Shown: piece after piece, positions 46,287 to 54,226 of the stretch | Layout: the number at the start of each line of letters is the position of its first letter | Numbering within the stretch: the first letter of the stretch is position 1 | NCBI RefSeq assembly: GCF_001025155.1 | Contig: NZ_AP012322.1 | Coordinates: forward strand, 1,922,001-1,986,000 | Length of the DNA: 64,000 bases | Source of the DNA: Bifidobacterium angulatum DSM 20098 = JCM 7096 | GTDB taxonomy: Bacteria > Actinomycetota > Actinomycetes > Actinomycetales > Bifidobacteriaceae | Direction: 5' to 3' | Notes under the pieces: generated by a model | The model's database searches: none | The model's input: only the letters and a program-made list of their open reading frames with translations | What the model was told of the DNA's origin: nothing | Made by a program: the position numbers and the translations under genes

Positions 46287-49034
46287 TTGGCAAAAGATGA
46301 ACAGCAAATCGTGCCTGCCGACGCTTCCATCGTGGAAACCGGCACCGGCCGCAAGGCTCCGGAAGAGCACGATCTTCCTGAGAATCTGAAATACGATATG
46401 GATCTGTGTCTGAAGATCCTTCGTGATGTGCTCAATGAGTACGATCCCAAGCTGCTCACCACTTTCGACACCGTGCGCAAATATGCGGTCGAAGCAAGCG
46501 ACGAGCATTTCGGCGGCAACACAAACACGGACGAGGACGGTCTGGCCGAGGCCGTGAAGATCATCGACGAGATGAATCTGCACGATGCCCAGCTGCTTGC
46601 CCGCGCATTCGCCACCCACTTCCACCTCGCCAATCTTTCCGAGGAGAACTACCGCGTTTCCGTGCTGCGTGAACGCGAGTCCGAAGTGGACGACATCAAC
46701 GCCGTGGATCCGGTCAACGAGCTCACCGTCGCCTACCATAAGCTCATCAACGAGATGGGCCCGGCCAAGGCCAAGGAGCTGCTGGACCGCCTGGAGTTCC
46801 ACCCGGTGTTCACCGCGCACCCGACCGAGGCACGCCGCAAGGCCGTGGAAGGCAAGATCCGCAGGATCTCCGAACTGCTCGAACAGCACAACAAGCTTGG
46901 CGGCTCCGACAAGAAGGAGAACAGCCGTCGCCTGTACAACGAGATCGACGCGCTGTTCCGCACCTCCCCGATCGCGCTGAAGAAGCCGACCCCCGTCGAG
47001 GAAGCCGACACCATTCTTGACATTTTCGATTCCACGCTGTTCCACACCATCCCGCAGGTGTACCGCCGTTTCGACGACTGGCTGCTGGGCGACAAGGCCG
47101 GCCTGGAACCGCCAGTGTGCCCGGCATTCTTCCACCCGGGAAGCTGGATCGGCTCCGACCGCGACGGCAACCCGAACGTCACCGCCAAGGTGAGCCGTCA
47201 GGTGGCTCGCAAGTTCAGCGATCATGTGGTCTCCGCCCTTGAAGAGGCGACCCGCACCGTGGGCAGGAACCTGACGATGGAAGCCGGCACCACGCCGGCC
47301 AGCACCGAGCTCAAGGACCTGTGGAACCATCAGAAGGAAATGAGCGAACGCCTGACCGAAAAGGCCGCCCTGATCTCCAGCAAGGAACTGCACCGCGCGG
47401 TCATGCTGGTCATGGCCGACCGCCTGCATTACACGGTCGTGCGCGACGCCGATCTGATGTACCACTCCTGCGAGGATTTCATCGCCGATCTGAAGACCGT
47501 GCAGCGTTCCCTCGCCGCGGCAGGCGCCAAGCGTTCCGCCTATGGCCCGCTGCAGGACCTGATCTGGCAGGCCGAAACCTTCGGCTTCCACATGGTCGAG
47601 ATGGAGTTCCGTCAGCACTCCGTGGTGCATTCCCGCGCGCTGGAGGATATCCGCGAGCATGGTCTGCATGGCGAACGCGGCGAACTGCAGCCGATGACCC
47701 ACGAGGTGCTCGACACCTTCCGCGCACTCGGCTCCATCCAGAAGCGCAACGGCATGAAGGCCGCCCGCCGTTACATCATCTCCTTCACCAAGAGCGCCCA
47801 GAACATCAAGGACGTGTACGAGCTGAACCGTCTGGCGTTCGCCCACCCGGAGGACGTGCCGACCATCGACGTGATCCCGCTGTTCGAACAGCTGGAGGAT
47901 CTGCAGAACTCGGTGAACGTGCTTGAGGAAATGATCAAGATTCCTGAAGTGCAGGCTCGTCTGAAGGCGACCGGCGGCAAGCTGGAAGTCATGCTCGGCT
48001 ACTCCGATTCCTCGAAGGACGCCGGCCCGACCTCCGCCACGCTGGCCCTGCACTCCGCGCAGGAGCGCATTGCCAAGTGGGCGGAATCACACGACATTGA
48101 CCTGACCCTGTTCCATGGCCGCGGCGGTGCCGTAGGTCGTGGCGGCGGCCCCGCCAACCGCGCGGTGCTCGCTCAGCCGGTCGGTTCCGTGAAATGCCGT
48201 TTCAAGCTCACCGAGCAGGGCGAGGTCATTTTCGCCCGCTACGGCAACCCGACCCTGGCCATCCGCCACGTCGAGTCCGTTGCGGCCGCGACGCTGCTGC
48301 AGTCCGCTCCGAGCGTGGAGAAACGCAACACGGATATGACCGAGAAGTACGCCGACATGGCCAGCAAGCTCGACGAAGCCGCCCATGAGCGCTTCCTCGA
48401 CCTGCTGAACACCGACGGTTTCGCCCCGTGGTTCTCCACCGTGACGCCGCTGACCGAGATCGGCTTGCTGCCGATCGGCTCCCGCCCGGCGAAGCGTGGC
48501 CTCGGCGCCAAGTCCCTCGACGATCTGCGTACCATCCCGTGGATCTTCTCCTGGGCCCAGGCCCGCATCAACCTGGCCGCATGGTACGGCCTGGGCACCG
48601 CCTGCGAGAAGTTCGGTGATCTGGACACGCTGCGCAAGGCGTACGAGGAGTGGCCGCTGTTCTCGACGTTCATCGACAACATCGAAATGTCGATTGCCAA
48701 GACCGATGAGCGTATCGCCCGCATGTACCTCGCCCTCGACGACCGCGAGGATCTGCCGGAAAAGGTGCTCACCGAGATGAAGCTGACCCGCAAGTGGGTG
48801 CTCGCCATCGTCGGCGACAAGTGGCCGCTGCAGCACCGTCACGTGCTTGGCCGCGCCGTGCGCATCCGTTCCCCGTACGTGGACGTGCTCTCGCTCACCC
48901 AGGTGCTGGCGCTCAAGTCGCTGCGCAAGAAGGTGGACAAGGAAGAGCTCAGCCACGGCAAGAGGGAGGGGTACACGTACCTCATCCTGTGCACCGTTTC
49001 GGGTGTCGCCGCAGGCCTGCAGAACACGGGCTGA
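46287..49034 (+). CDS. ppc: Phosphoenolpyruvate carboxylase
   Basis: The 915-residue enzyme makes oxaloacetate from PEP and bicarbonate, replenishing C4 acids. The catalytic motifs are present: FTAHPTEARRK with the active-site His, HPGSWIGSDRDGNPNVT, GYSDSSKDAG, and FHGRGGAVGRGGGPA. The C-terminus ends LQNTG, matching the usual ending at the active-site tail. The start is TTG, with a strong AAGGAGG. The last ~11 codons and the terminator are duplicated at 50435-50552. Codon use is that of a highly expressed gene. Confidence 0.96.
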   Translation: MAKDEQQIVPADASIVETGTGRKAPEEHDLPENLKYDMDLCLKILRDVLNEYDPKLLTTFDTVRKYAVEASDEHFGGNTNTDEDGLAEAVKIIDEMNLHDAQLLARAFATHFHLANLSEENYRVSVLRERESEVDDINAVDPVNELTVAYHKLINEMGPAKAKELLDRLEFHPVFTAHPTEARRKAVEGKIRRISELLEQHNKLGGSDKKENSRRLYNEIDALFRTSPIALKKPTPVEEADTILDIFDSTLFHTIPQVYRRFDDWLLGDKAGLEPPVCPAFFHPGSWIGSDRDGNPNVTAKVSRQVARKFSDHVVSALEEATRTVGRNLTMEAGTTPASTELKDLWNHQKEMSERLTEKAALISSKELHRAVMLVMADRLHYTVVRDADLMYHSCEDFIADLKTVQRSLAAAGAKRSAYGPLQDLIWQAETFGFHMVEMEFRQHSVVHSRALEDIREHGLHGERGELQPMTHEVLDTFRALGSIQKRNGMKAARRYIISFTKSAQNIKDVYELNRLAFAHPEDVPTIDVIPLFEQLEDLQNSVNVLEEMIKIPEVQARLKATGGKLEVMLGYSDSSKDAGPTSATLALHSAQERIAKWAESHDIDLTLFHGRGGAVGRGGGPANRAVLAQPVGSVKCRFKLTEQGEVIFARYGNPTLAIRHVESVAAATLLQSAPSVEKRNTDMTEKYADMASKLDEAAHERFLDLLNTDGFAPWFSTVTPLTEIGLLPIGSRPAKRGLGAKSLDDLRTIPWIFSWAQARINLAAWYGLGTACEKFGDLDTLRKAYEEWPLFSTFIDNIEMSIAKTDERIARMYLALDDREDLPEKVLTEMKLTRKWVLAIVGDKWPLQHRHVLGRAVRIRSPYVDVLSLTQVLALKSLRKKVDKEELSHGKREGYTYLILCTVSGVAAGLQNTG

Positions 49035-49121
49035 TCCGCGGCTGTCCGACCGCCTAGATGACGCGAGCGGGGAGGTTCCGTACCGATAAATGGCGCGGGC
49101 CTCCCCGCTCGCGTTATCCGG
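49000..49121. repeat. Left copy of the ppc 3'-end duplication (includes the ppc terminator)
   Basis: This ~122-bp stretch covers the last codons of ppc and its terminator (arms CGCGAGCGGGGAGG and CCTCCCCGCTCGCG, loop of ~28 bases). A near-identical copy lies at 50435-50552, with only a few substitutions and one 3-bp gap. Between the two copies is AT-rich DNA. Confidence 0.9.
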
Positions 49122-49247
49122 CGTTTTGTCCTATTCTTATGGAATCAAACATAAGATTGAAATAGCTTAGAAGAGGAACTACAGCATTACACTGAACCTT
49201 TTCTTATACGTTTTCCAATCTGGTCGGGTTCGTCAAGGAGGACGTCA

Positions 49248-49649
49248 ATGGGGAAAATATGGTGTCGCAGAGCAGCGGCATATATTCTTCGCATAATACT
49301 GCCAACTTCATTGCTATCACAATTAATAAACAGCGTTTTATATGGGAGATCTTCCATAGATGGAACCACGGGAATCTGGATTAACTGCGTCTCCATAATC
49401 ATAGTTTGCGTGATTTCTGCCTGTTCTACGCGCAACGGACAAGCTTGGTCGCATCATTTTCTAGGACTGCAGGTAGTCGATCAATATTCCAACCTGCCCA
49501 TATCGGGAGTAAGGATGGGTTTACGCGAGATAGCTCACTGCGTTGATTTCGTGCCATGTTTCATTGGGTTTCTTTGGCCTTTATGGGACACCAAAGGACA
49601 AACCTTCGCCGACAAAATTATGAGAACAACGATAATCAGTATAGAATAG
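49248..49649 (+). CDS. RDD-like small membrane protein
   Basis: The 133-residue protein has three to four hydrophobic segments. It ends with GLQVVDQYSNLPISGVRMGLRE and GQTFADKIMRTTII, which resemble the second half of RDD-family membrane proteins (G-L-x-V-V-D and Q-T-x-x-D-K-x-x-x-T). The Arg-Asp-Asp residues that name the family are not clearly kept at the N-terminus. A strong AAGGAGG precedes the ATG. Base composition is much lower in GC than neighbouring genes, which suggests recent transfer. Function unknown. Confidence 0.6.
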   Translation: MGKIWCRRAAAYILRIILPTSLLSQLINSVLYGRSSIDGTTGIWINCVSIIIVCVISACSTRNGQAWSHHFLGLQVVDQYSNLPISGVRMGLREIAHCVDFVPCFIGFLWPLWDTKGQTFADKIMRTTIISIE

Positions 49650-49718
49650 ATATAATTAAAGTGACGCAAAGACGCATCACTGGATAAAAAATACTTTCGA
49701 AGCCAAAGGAGACTACGA

Positions 49719-50358
49719 ATGAACCTTCATAAAAAAAATCACGTTCACCGCAGTACTGGTGGCAATACTGGCGTTCTCTGGTGCCCCATCAGCAATGGCT
49801 AGCACTTCTGGACATGACCGAAGTACCTTCAATTCTTCCGCAGAAGTCGCTCTGTAAGAAAAACTCTCTAACATTGCTTCCACGAATAACTTAGACGTCG
49901 AATTCGGCGAATTTAAAATCGATGCTCCTCAAAGTACGATTGATGAATACCACGGTGATGCCAATCTATACGCTGAATCTATTGCGAAAGCATACGAAGA
50001 AGATACAGCTTCTAATACCAGAGAAACCAAAAACGCAAGCACACGCGGTACGGCAACATATACCTCAAGCGTCTTTTCTGGAGTCCCAGCAGGAGGAGCT
50101 TGTTGGGTAAAGCAAGATTTTCGAGCTACAGTAACGAATTACAAAGTTACCTCAAAATCCTTGCTTGGAAGCTCATACCAGACCGGGGTCTGTGTTTTCC
50201 AATGGTCTCCAAATTATTCCTGGTTTGAAGGAAATCTGAATGTTCTTAGCAAAGGAACTTTTCATGCGGTTGTCAAAGGAGGTCCCGTTTCTTTCGCCGC
50301 AACTTTCAAAGCATTTTTTCATACCAATAAAGCATCGTTGTATCAAGAATTTCAATGA
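49719..50358 (+). pseudogene. Broken gene for a small secreted protein
   Basis: An AAAGGAG-led ATG starts a frame that shifts after an eight-A run (49731-49738). With one A removed the frame encodes a signal peptide ending around SAMA. A TAA stop follows at about codon 46, yet the same frame then stays open for another ~165 codons to 50358, with Cys residues in GGACW and TGVCVFQW and a Tyr/Trp/Phe-rich core. It therefore carries a frameshift and a nonsense codon. The family is not recognised; a secreted or bacteriocin-like product is possible. Confidence 0.7.
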
Positions 50359-50434
50359 ATAACAGCAAATATTGCAATTACATGAAGTGCAATGATCATC
50401 GCTGAATCCATATGGCAACGCCCAAATCAGGCGC

Positions 50435-50552
50435 CGGGTGTCGCAGCAGGCCTGCAGAACACGGGCTGATCTTCGGCTGGCCGCCTAGATGACGCGAGCG
50501 GGGAGGTTCCGTACCGATAAATGGCGCGGGCCTCCCCGCTCGCATTGCCCGG
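50435..50552. repeat. Right copy of the ppc 3'-end duplication
   Basis: The copy encodes the last eleven ppc residues (GVAAGLQNTG and stop) in frame with differences such as GCA for GCC, then the same terminator stem. It has no gene body upstream, so it marks the far edge of an inserted segment. Confidence 0.9.
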
Positions 50553-50683
50553 CCCTAGATTGGTCGGCGACGACGCACGTGGAACGGGCCTCGGATAATC
50601 GGAGGGGACATGGATAAGCCAGCGGACGAGCGCAGGAACACTGGATTCCGATATGACAATAAATGGTTCGAAGACCGCCACAC

Positions 50684-50712
50684 TTGCATTATTGTATCCC
50701 GTAGGATACAAT
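50684..50712 (+). promoter_or_regulatory. Promoter and overlapping operator of the toxin-antitoxin operon
   Basis: TTGCAT (50684-50689) and TACAAT (50707-50712) are spaced by 17 bp, a good sigma-70-type promoter. The spacer and -10 contain the perfect inverted repeat ATTGTATCC-CGTA-GGATACAAT (50691-50712), well placed for autorepression by the antitoxin complex. The first in-frame ATG follows at once, with another at 50720, so the message may be leaderless. Confidence 0.75.
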
Positions 50713-50713
50713 A

Positions 50714-51031
50714 ATGCATATGGAAATCCAACAAACCGATCAGTTCCGCAAGTGGTTGCACAGACTGCGCGACCATGCCGCCAAAGCGCGGATCACTACC
50801 CGGATCAGACAGTGCGGACTGGCGGGACAACCGGTCGGCGATATGCACCCGGTCGGTAAAGGCGTGAACGAATTGCGTTTTTTCTTCGGCCCAGGCTACC
50901 GCGTCTACTTCGCCCAGAAAGGCAATCAAATCATGTTGCTGCTCGCCGGCGGGGACAAAACCGGACAGGATAAGGCCATAAAAGAGGCCCAGGAAATGCT
51001 CGAATCACTTATCAAGGAGGGACAATGGTAA
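50714..51031 (+). CDS. Type II toxin, RelE/HigB-like addiction module killer protein
   Basis: The 105-residue protein begins MEIQQTDQFRKWLHRLRDHAAKARI (from the second Met) and contains GVNELRFFFGPGYRVYFAQKG and LLLAGGDKTGQDKDI-like sequence, typical of the COG3657 toxins related to RelE/ParE. Such toxins cleave mRNA at the ribosome or poison gyrase; the exact target is not readable here. Translation may start at 50714 or 50720. The stop overlaps the antitoxin start (51025), giving the toxin-first order seen in hig-type modules. Confidence 0.88.
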   Translation: MHMEIQQTDQFRKWLHRLRDHAAKARITTRIRQCGLAGQPVGDMHPVGKGVNELRFFFGPGYRVYFAQKGNQIMLLLAGGDKTGQDKAIKEAQEMLESLIKEGQW

Positions 51032-51318
51032 ACATCAGCAGTTTTGACGCCAGCGAATACATCGAAAACGAAGAAGACGCCATCGCATACCTCAACGCCG
51101 CCGCGGAAACCGGCGACCCGGCGCTTCTGCAGGCCGCCATCGGCGACATAGCCAAGGCACGTGGCATGGGCCAAATCGCCAAGGAAGCCGGAGTCGGCCG
51201 CGAAAGCCTCTACAAAAGCCTCAACAAAGAAGGCAACCCAAGTTTCCGCACCATCGTCAAGGTCGTCGATGCACTTGGAGGCCGACTTGTCATCGAGCCC
51301 GCGCCCGCCACGGCATGA
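51025..51318 (+). CDS. Type II antitoxin, HTH-type (addiction module antidote, HigA-like)
   Basis: The 97-residue protein has an acidic N-terminus and a helix-turn-helix (GMGQIAKEAGVGRESLYKSL) ending GRLVIEPAP, matching the TIGR02684-type antidote proteins. It neutralises the toxin encoded just before and probably represses the operon at the inverted repeat upstream. A GGAGGGACA sequence before the ATG lies within the toxin gene. It shares four bases with the following gene (ATGA). Confidence 0.88.
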   Translation: MVNISSFDASEYIENEEDAIAYLNAAAETGDPALLQAAIGDIAKARGMGQIAKEAGVGRESLYKSLNKEGNPSFRTIVKVVDALGGRLVIEPAPATA

Positions 51319-51758
51319 AAGATATACCAGAAAATTTTTCCGACGAGAAATTTGCTTTGGCGCCGAAAATAGATGCCAAATTCCTTAAGGCAAGTAGATG
51401 CTATGTGGCTTTGGGCAAGGCCAGACGTGCGCTATGGTGGCTGGGATTACTGTTGCTTTCACCAGCAGTAATGACATGGGCTGAACGCGATAATTACAGC
51501 CTCGTTTGCAGCGTGTTGACACTTTCTCCCCCACCCTGCAGTGATTTGAATACGTATGGCTCCAGACTTACAGCAGCGCTGGGCTTAGGTTCTCTCTGTT
51601 GGGTGATGATGCCGGTTGTTTCTTGCGTGAAATCCGTCATTCGAAGCTTATATCCCAATGTGTCCGACTTAGATACGCCGATGGCTTCACATGTTGTAAT
51701 CGGAATTGTGTCATTTTTCATGCTCTGCGTATCTTTGCCTCTTCTTTTTTGGGCATAA
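51315..51758 (+). CDS. Small membrane protein of unknown function in the TA operon
   Basis: The 147-residue protein has three hydrophobic segments (about 38-56, 84-108 and 120-145) and a short charged N-terminus. Its ATGA overlap with the antitoxin gene suggests coupled translation. No family is recognised. Its GC content is lower than that of the chromosome around it, so it may have arrived with the neighbouring DNA. Confidence 0.6.
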   Translation: MKDIPENFSDEKFALAPKIDAKFLKASRCYVALGKARRALWWLGLLLLSPAVMTWAERDNYSLVCSVLTLSPPPCSDLNTYGSRLTAALGLGSLCWVMMPVVSCVKSVIRSLYPNVSDLDTPMASHVVIGIVSFFMLCVSLPLLFWA

Positions 51759-51779
51759 TTACAATGCATATATAAACGA

Positions 51780-51825
51780 ACAGGCCTGCTCAAATCTTGG
51801 GGTGAAATAGGTCGAGCAGGCCTGT
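51780..51825. terminator. Bidirectional terminator
   Basis: Perfect 12-bp arms ACAGGCCTGCTC and GAGCAGGCCTGT with a 22-base loop separate two convergent genes. Confidence 0.8.
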
Positions 51826-51837
51826 GAGTTGTTCAGG

Positions 51838-52803
51838 TTAGCGTCCCATGTTTTCAAGGAATGCCGCATAGATCAGTGCAAGGGTATCAGTTTCCATTTG
51901 ATTCGGAAGACGGCTGGCATGTGCCACTTGAGTCAATAGCCACTGGGTGAAAGACGCAGCAATATTTTCGAACTTACCTACATCGATTCCATCAACGAGC
52001 TTTCGAAATGCGATGACCAGGTTGTCCGCGCTTCCCTTGAACCGGGACTGATAGAACCGTTTAATTCGATTCGTTTCGCTTTGCACGAACGTGTCCCGCA
52101 TAGCGGCGGACAATGACCTTTCGGAAGAATTGCTCTGCATGGACCGCGCCAGCAACCATGCATCGCAGTACGCGAGAACATCGCTGTAACTGAATCCCAT
52201 ACGGGCATCTTGCTCGCCGAGATGAGTGTGCAGCCATGATGCCCGGTCCCCTTTCGGGGCATTCGCCAGGTAGCTTCCCCAGATCTGCAACAAATCCAGG
52301 GCCCATCCACCTAGATCACCGAGACCATAGTCCATTGGATCGTTCGTAACGCCCCATGTCAGGTATCCCAAGGATGTGGCGGCCATATGGGCGATGTCCC
52401 GATTGGACAGCGTGCCTTTGACGACAGGTTGTGCATCACATGCGACACCGCATGCCTGACGCGACAAGGCCAATTCGCTGGGAGTAACCGGCTCCGGGGT
52501 GTACGCATGCCATAGTGCCTGTGTGCCGGAACCACCTTCCGACCAGTACTCAGGTTTGCGGAGCCATTCCAGGATGAATGTTCCAGTAAGGCTTGTATAT
52601 GCCGAGGCTTGCGTCCCCAAATCAGAGAGCGTCTTGACACAAGCATTTTCCGTAGTGACAGTCCATTTCAGCAGAGGGTTGGAATCGGGCGATTCCGGAG
52701 CCGGCGTCGTCTGGTATCGGTTCCCGTTAAGGTAGGCATCGGAAGTCCAGAAAGCAGTCAGGGACCGGAGGCAAATCATGGGTAAGGCGAAGGTTGCGTT
52801 CAT
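51838..52803 (-). CDS. Uncharacterised protein, possibly 5'-truncated
   Basis: The open frame of 321 codons encodes a protein rich in Trp, Tyr and Leu, with GYLTWGVTNDPMDYGLGDLGGWALDLLQIWGSY in the middle and no signal peptide or membrane helix. I do not recognise the family. Its 5' end overlaps the start of the oppositely oriented ArsC-like gene, and no ribosome-binding site precedes the available ATGs. The reading begins rather abruptly (…SDAYLNGNRYQTTPAP), so the true N-terminus may have been lost when the neighbouring DNA was joined. Confidence 0.5.
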   Translation of the reverse strand: MNATFALPMICLRSLTAFWTSDAYLNGNRYQTTPAPESPDSNPLLKWTVTTENACVKTLSDLGTQASAYTSLTGTFILEWLRKPEYWSEGGSGTQALWHAYTPEPVTPSELALSRQACGVACDAQPVVKGTLSNRDIAHMAATSLGYLTWGVTNDPMDYGLGDLGGWALDLLQIWGSYLANAPKGDRASWLHTHLGEQDARMGFSYSDVLAYCDAWLLARSMQSNSSERSLSAAMRDTFVQSETNRIKRFYQSRFKGSADNLVIAFRKLVDGIDVGKFENIAASFTQWLLTQVAHASRLPNQMETDTLALIYAAFLENMGR

Positions 52804-53173
52804 CTGCGTGCATAATTCCTGCCGCAGCCAGATTGCCGAAGCGCTCGGGAAACTGCTTGCGGGCGATGCGCTCGACTGCTATTCGGCGGGAACCGAAACG
52901 AAGCCGCACATCAATCAGGACGCCGTCCGACTGATGAAGGAACTGTACGGCATCGACATGGAACGCACGCAGTACAGCAAGACGATCGATGCGATCCCCG
53001 CCCCGGACATCGCCATATCGATGGGCTGCGACGTGGGCTGCCCGTACATAGGCAGACCGTTCGACGCCGATTGGGGGTTGCCCGATCCCACAGGCTGCGA
53101 CGACGCCACGTTCATCGCGGTGATCCACCAAATCGAACAACACATCCTGCAGCTTCGCGACACCTACCGGTAA
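52778..53173 (+). CDS. ArsC/low-molecular-weight protein tyrosine phosphatase family protein
   Basis: The 131-residue protein has the P-loop CVHNSCRSQIAEA (catalytic Cys near residue 10), and the late VGCPYIGRPFDADWGLPDP with a second Cys and the general-acid Asp. These features fit thioredoxin-linked arsenate reductases and related phosphatases. The likely activity is arsenate reduction or protein dephosphorylation; no arsenite exporter or ArsR gene is adjacent, so the arsenic role is not secure. GGAGG lies upstream of the ATG. Confidence 0.82.
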   Translation: MGKAKVAFICVHNSCRSQIAEALGKLLAGDALDCYSAGTETKPHINQDAVRLMKELYGIDMERTQYSKTIDAIPAPDIAISMGCDVGCPYIGRPFDADWGLPDPTGCDDATFIAVIHQIEQHILQLRDTYR

Positions 53174-53276
53174 CGGCCATCCTGCCGGTACTCTCTCCGC
53201 CCGCAGCTTCAGAACGCATCCCGGACAGCCCTGACCGTAAGATATCCGTAGCCTGAGCAATGGAGGGACGGAATCA

Positions 53277-53972
53277 ATGGCAGATGAGATGTTTGTAGAC
53301 CAGAACGAGGTCGAGGGCACGGCGAGCGGCGTTTGGAACCGCCTACTGGCGGGGAATCGTAGATTCGCGGAGGGCAAGCCGGTGCACCCGAACCGCAGTG
53401 CGGAAGCGCGCGAGGCGGTTATCGACGCGCATGAGCCGGATGCGGCGATATTGAGCTGCTCTGATGCGCGCGTCAGCCCTGACATCATTTTCGACGCGGG
53501 AATAGGCGACCTGTTCACCGTGCGCACAGCCGGGCACATTGTTGACGATGCCGTGCTCGCTTCACTGGAATACGCCGTCTCCTCGCTGGGCGTGCGCCTG
53601 CTGGTGGTTCTGGGCCATCAGAACTGTGGGGCCATCAAGCAGGGCGTCAAGGAGTATGAGAATCTGTTGCATGAGATGACCGCCGACGCCGAGGATTCGC
53701 TCATGGCCGCCGACAGCATCACCGATCTTGACGAGCGCATCGTCGAAGCGGAATCCATTATGCTGCGCACCGTCGGTTTCTCCATCTGGCAGGCGCACGA
53801 ATCCGAACTCGAATCGAATGAGGATTTCGAACGCGTACACATCGCGCGCACCATCGAGGAACTGGTCGACCGTTCCGACGTGATTCGCCAGGCTTTGGCC
53901 GAGGACCGACTCATGCTGGTCGGCGCACGCTATCAGTTGGATTCCGGCAAGGTCGAGGTTCTGAGCTTCTAG
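53277..53972 (+). CDS. Beta-class carbonic anhydrase
   Basis: The 231-residue zinc enzyme interconverts carbon dioxide and bicarbonate, the substrate of the PEP carboxylase encoded nearby. The zinc ligands are visible: Cys and Asp in SCSDARVSPD and His and Cys in GHQNCGAI, with the Asp-Arg dyad of the type. No signal peptide is present, so it is cytoplasmic. A GAGGGACGG sequence precedes the ATG. The bicarbonate link to PPC is inferred from chemistry and proximity. Confidence 0.93.
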   Translation: MADEMFVDQNEVEGTASGVWNRLLAGNRRFAEGKPVHPNRSAEAREAVIDAHEPDAAILSCSDARVSPDIIFDAGIGDLFTVRTAGHIVDDAVLASLEYAVSSLGVRLLVVLGHQNCGAIKQGVKEYENLLHEMTADAEDSLMAADSITDLDERIVEAESIMLRTVGFSIWQAHESELESNEDFERVHIARTIEELVDRSDVIRQALAEDRLMLVGARYQLDSGKVEVLSF

Positions 53973-54002
53973 CCCCTGAAGCTGTACCATTCTGGATTCT
54001 GC

Positions 54003-54036
54003 GCCATCTCGGGCATATATTTTGCCCAGAGGTGGC
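54003..54036 (+). terminator. Terminator of the carbonic anhydrase gene
   Basis: Arms GCCATCTCGGGCA and TGCCC(A)GAGGTGGC pair with G-T pairs and are followed by GTTTTTC. Confidence 0.7.
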
Positions 54037-54057
54037 GTTTTTCATGTCTGCACTCGG

Positions 54058-54190
54058 TTCCGTAGGTGGTTTTGCCGTTCCGTAGGGGGTTGCGCTTCTA
54101 CACCCCGGTATAAAACCGCTGAAAATAAGCCTTTGTTCAACCGCAGTACTGCGAACAACCACCTACGGAAGCCCGAAACCCCCTACGGAA
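54058..54190. repeat. Four copies of a 14-bp element in a symmetric inverted layout
   Basis: TTCCGTAGGTGGTT (54058-54071) and TTCCGTAGGGGGTT (54078-54091) on the plus strand are matched by their exact inverses at 54157-54170 and 54177-54190. Both pairs are 20 bp apart. The inverses come in the same order, so the pairings cross. Confidence 0.9.
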
Positions 54191-54226
54191 TGCGATAAGT
54201 GCTGTCAATGCCGATTCATTTGCGAG

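Noticed and set aside
49059..49115. A riboswitch or RNA element after ppc.
   Set aside because: The long stem (CGCGAGCGGGGAGG / CCTCCCCGCTCGCG) behaves as a terminator, and its duplicate is explained by the larger 3'-end duplication.
50610..50714. A short frame (MDKPADERRN…) with a GGAGGGG site before the toxin gene.
   Set aside because: About 34 codons, ending inside the promoter/operator; no homology or conserved feature is visible, so it is not reported as a gene.
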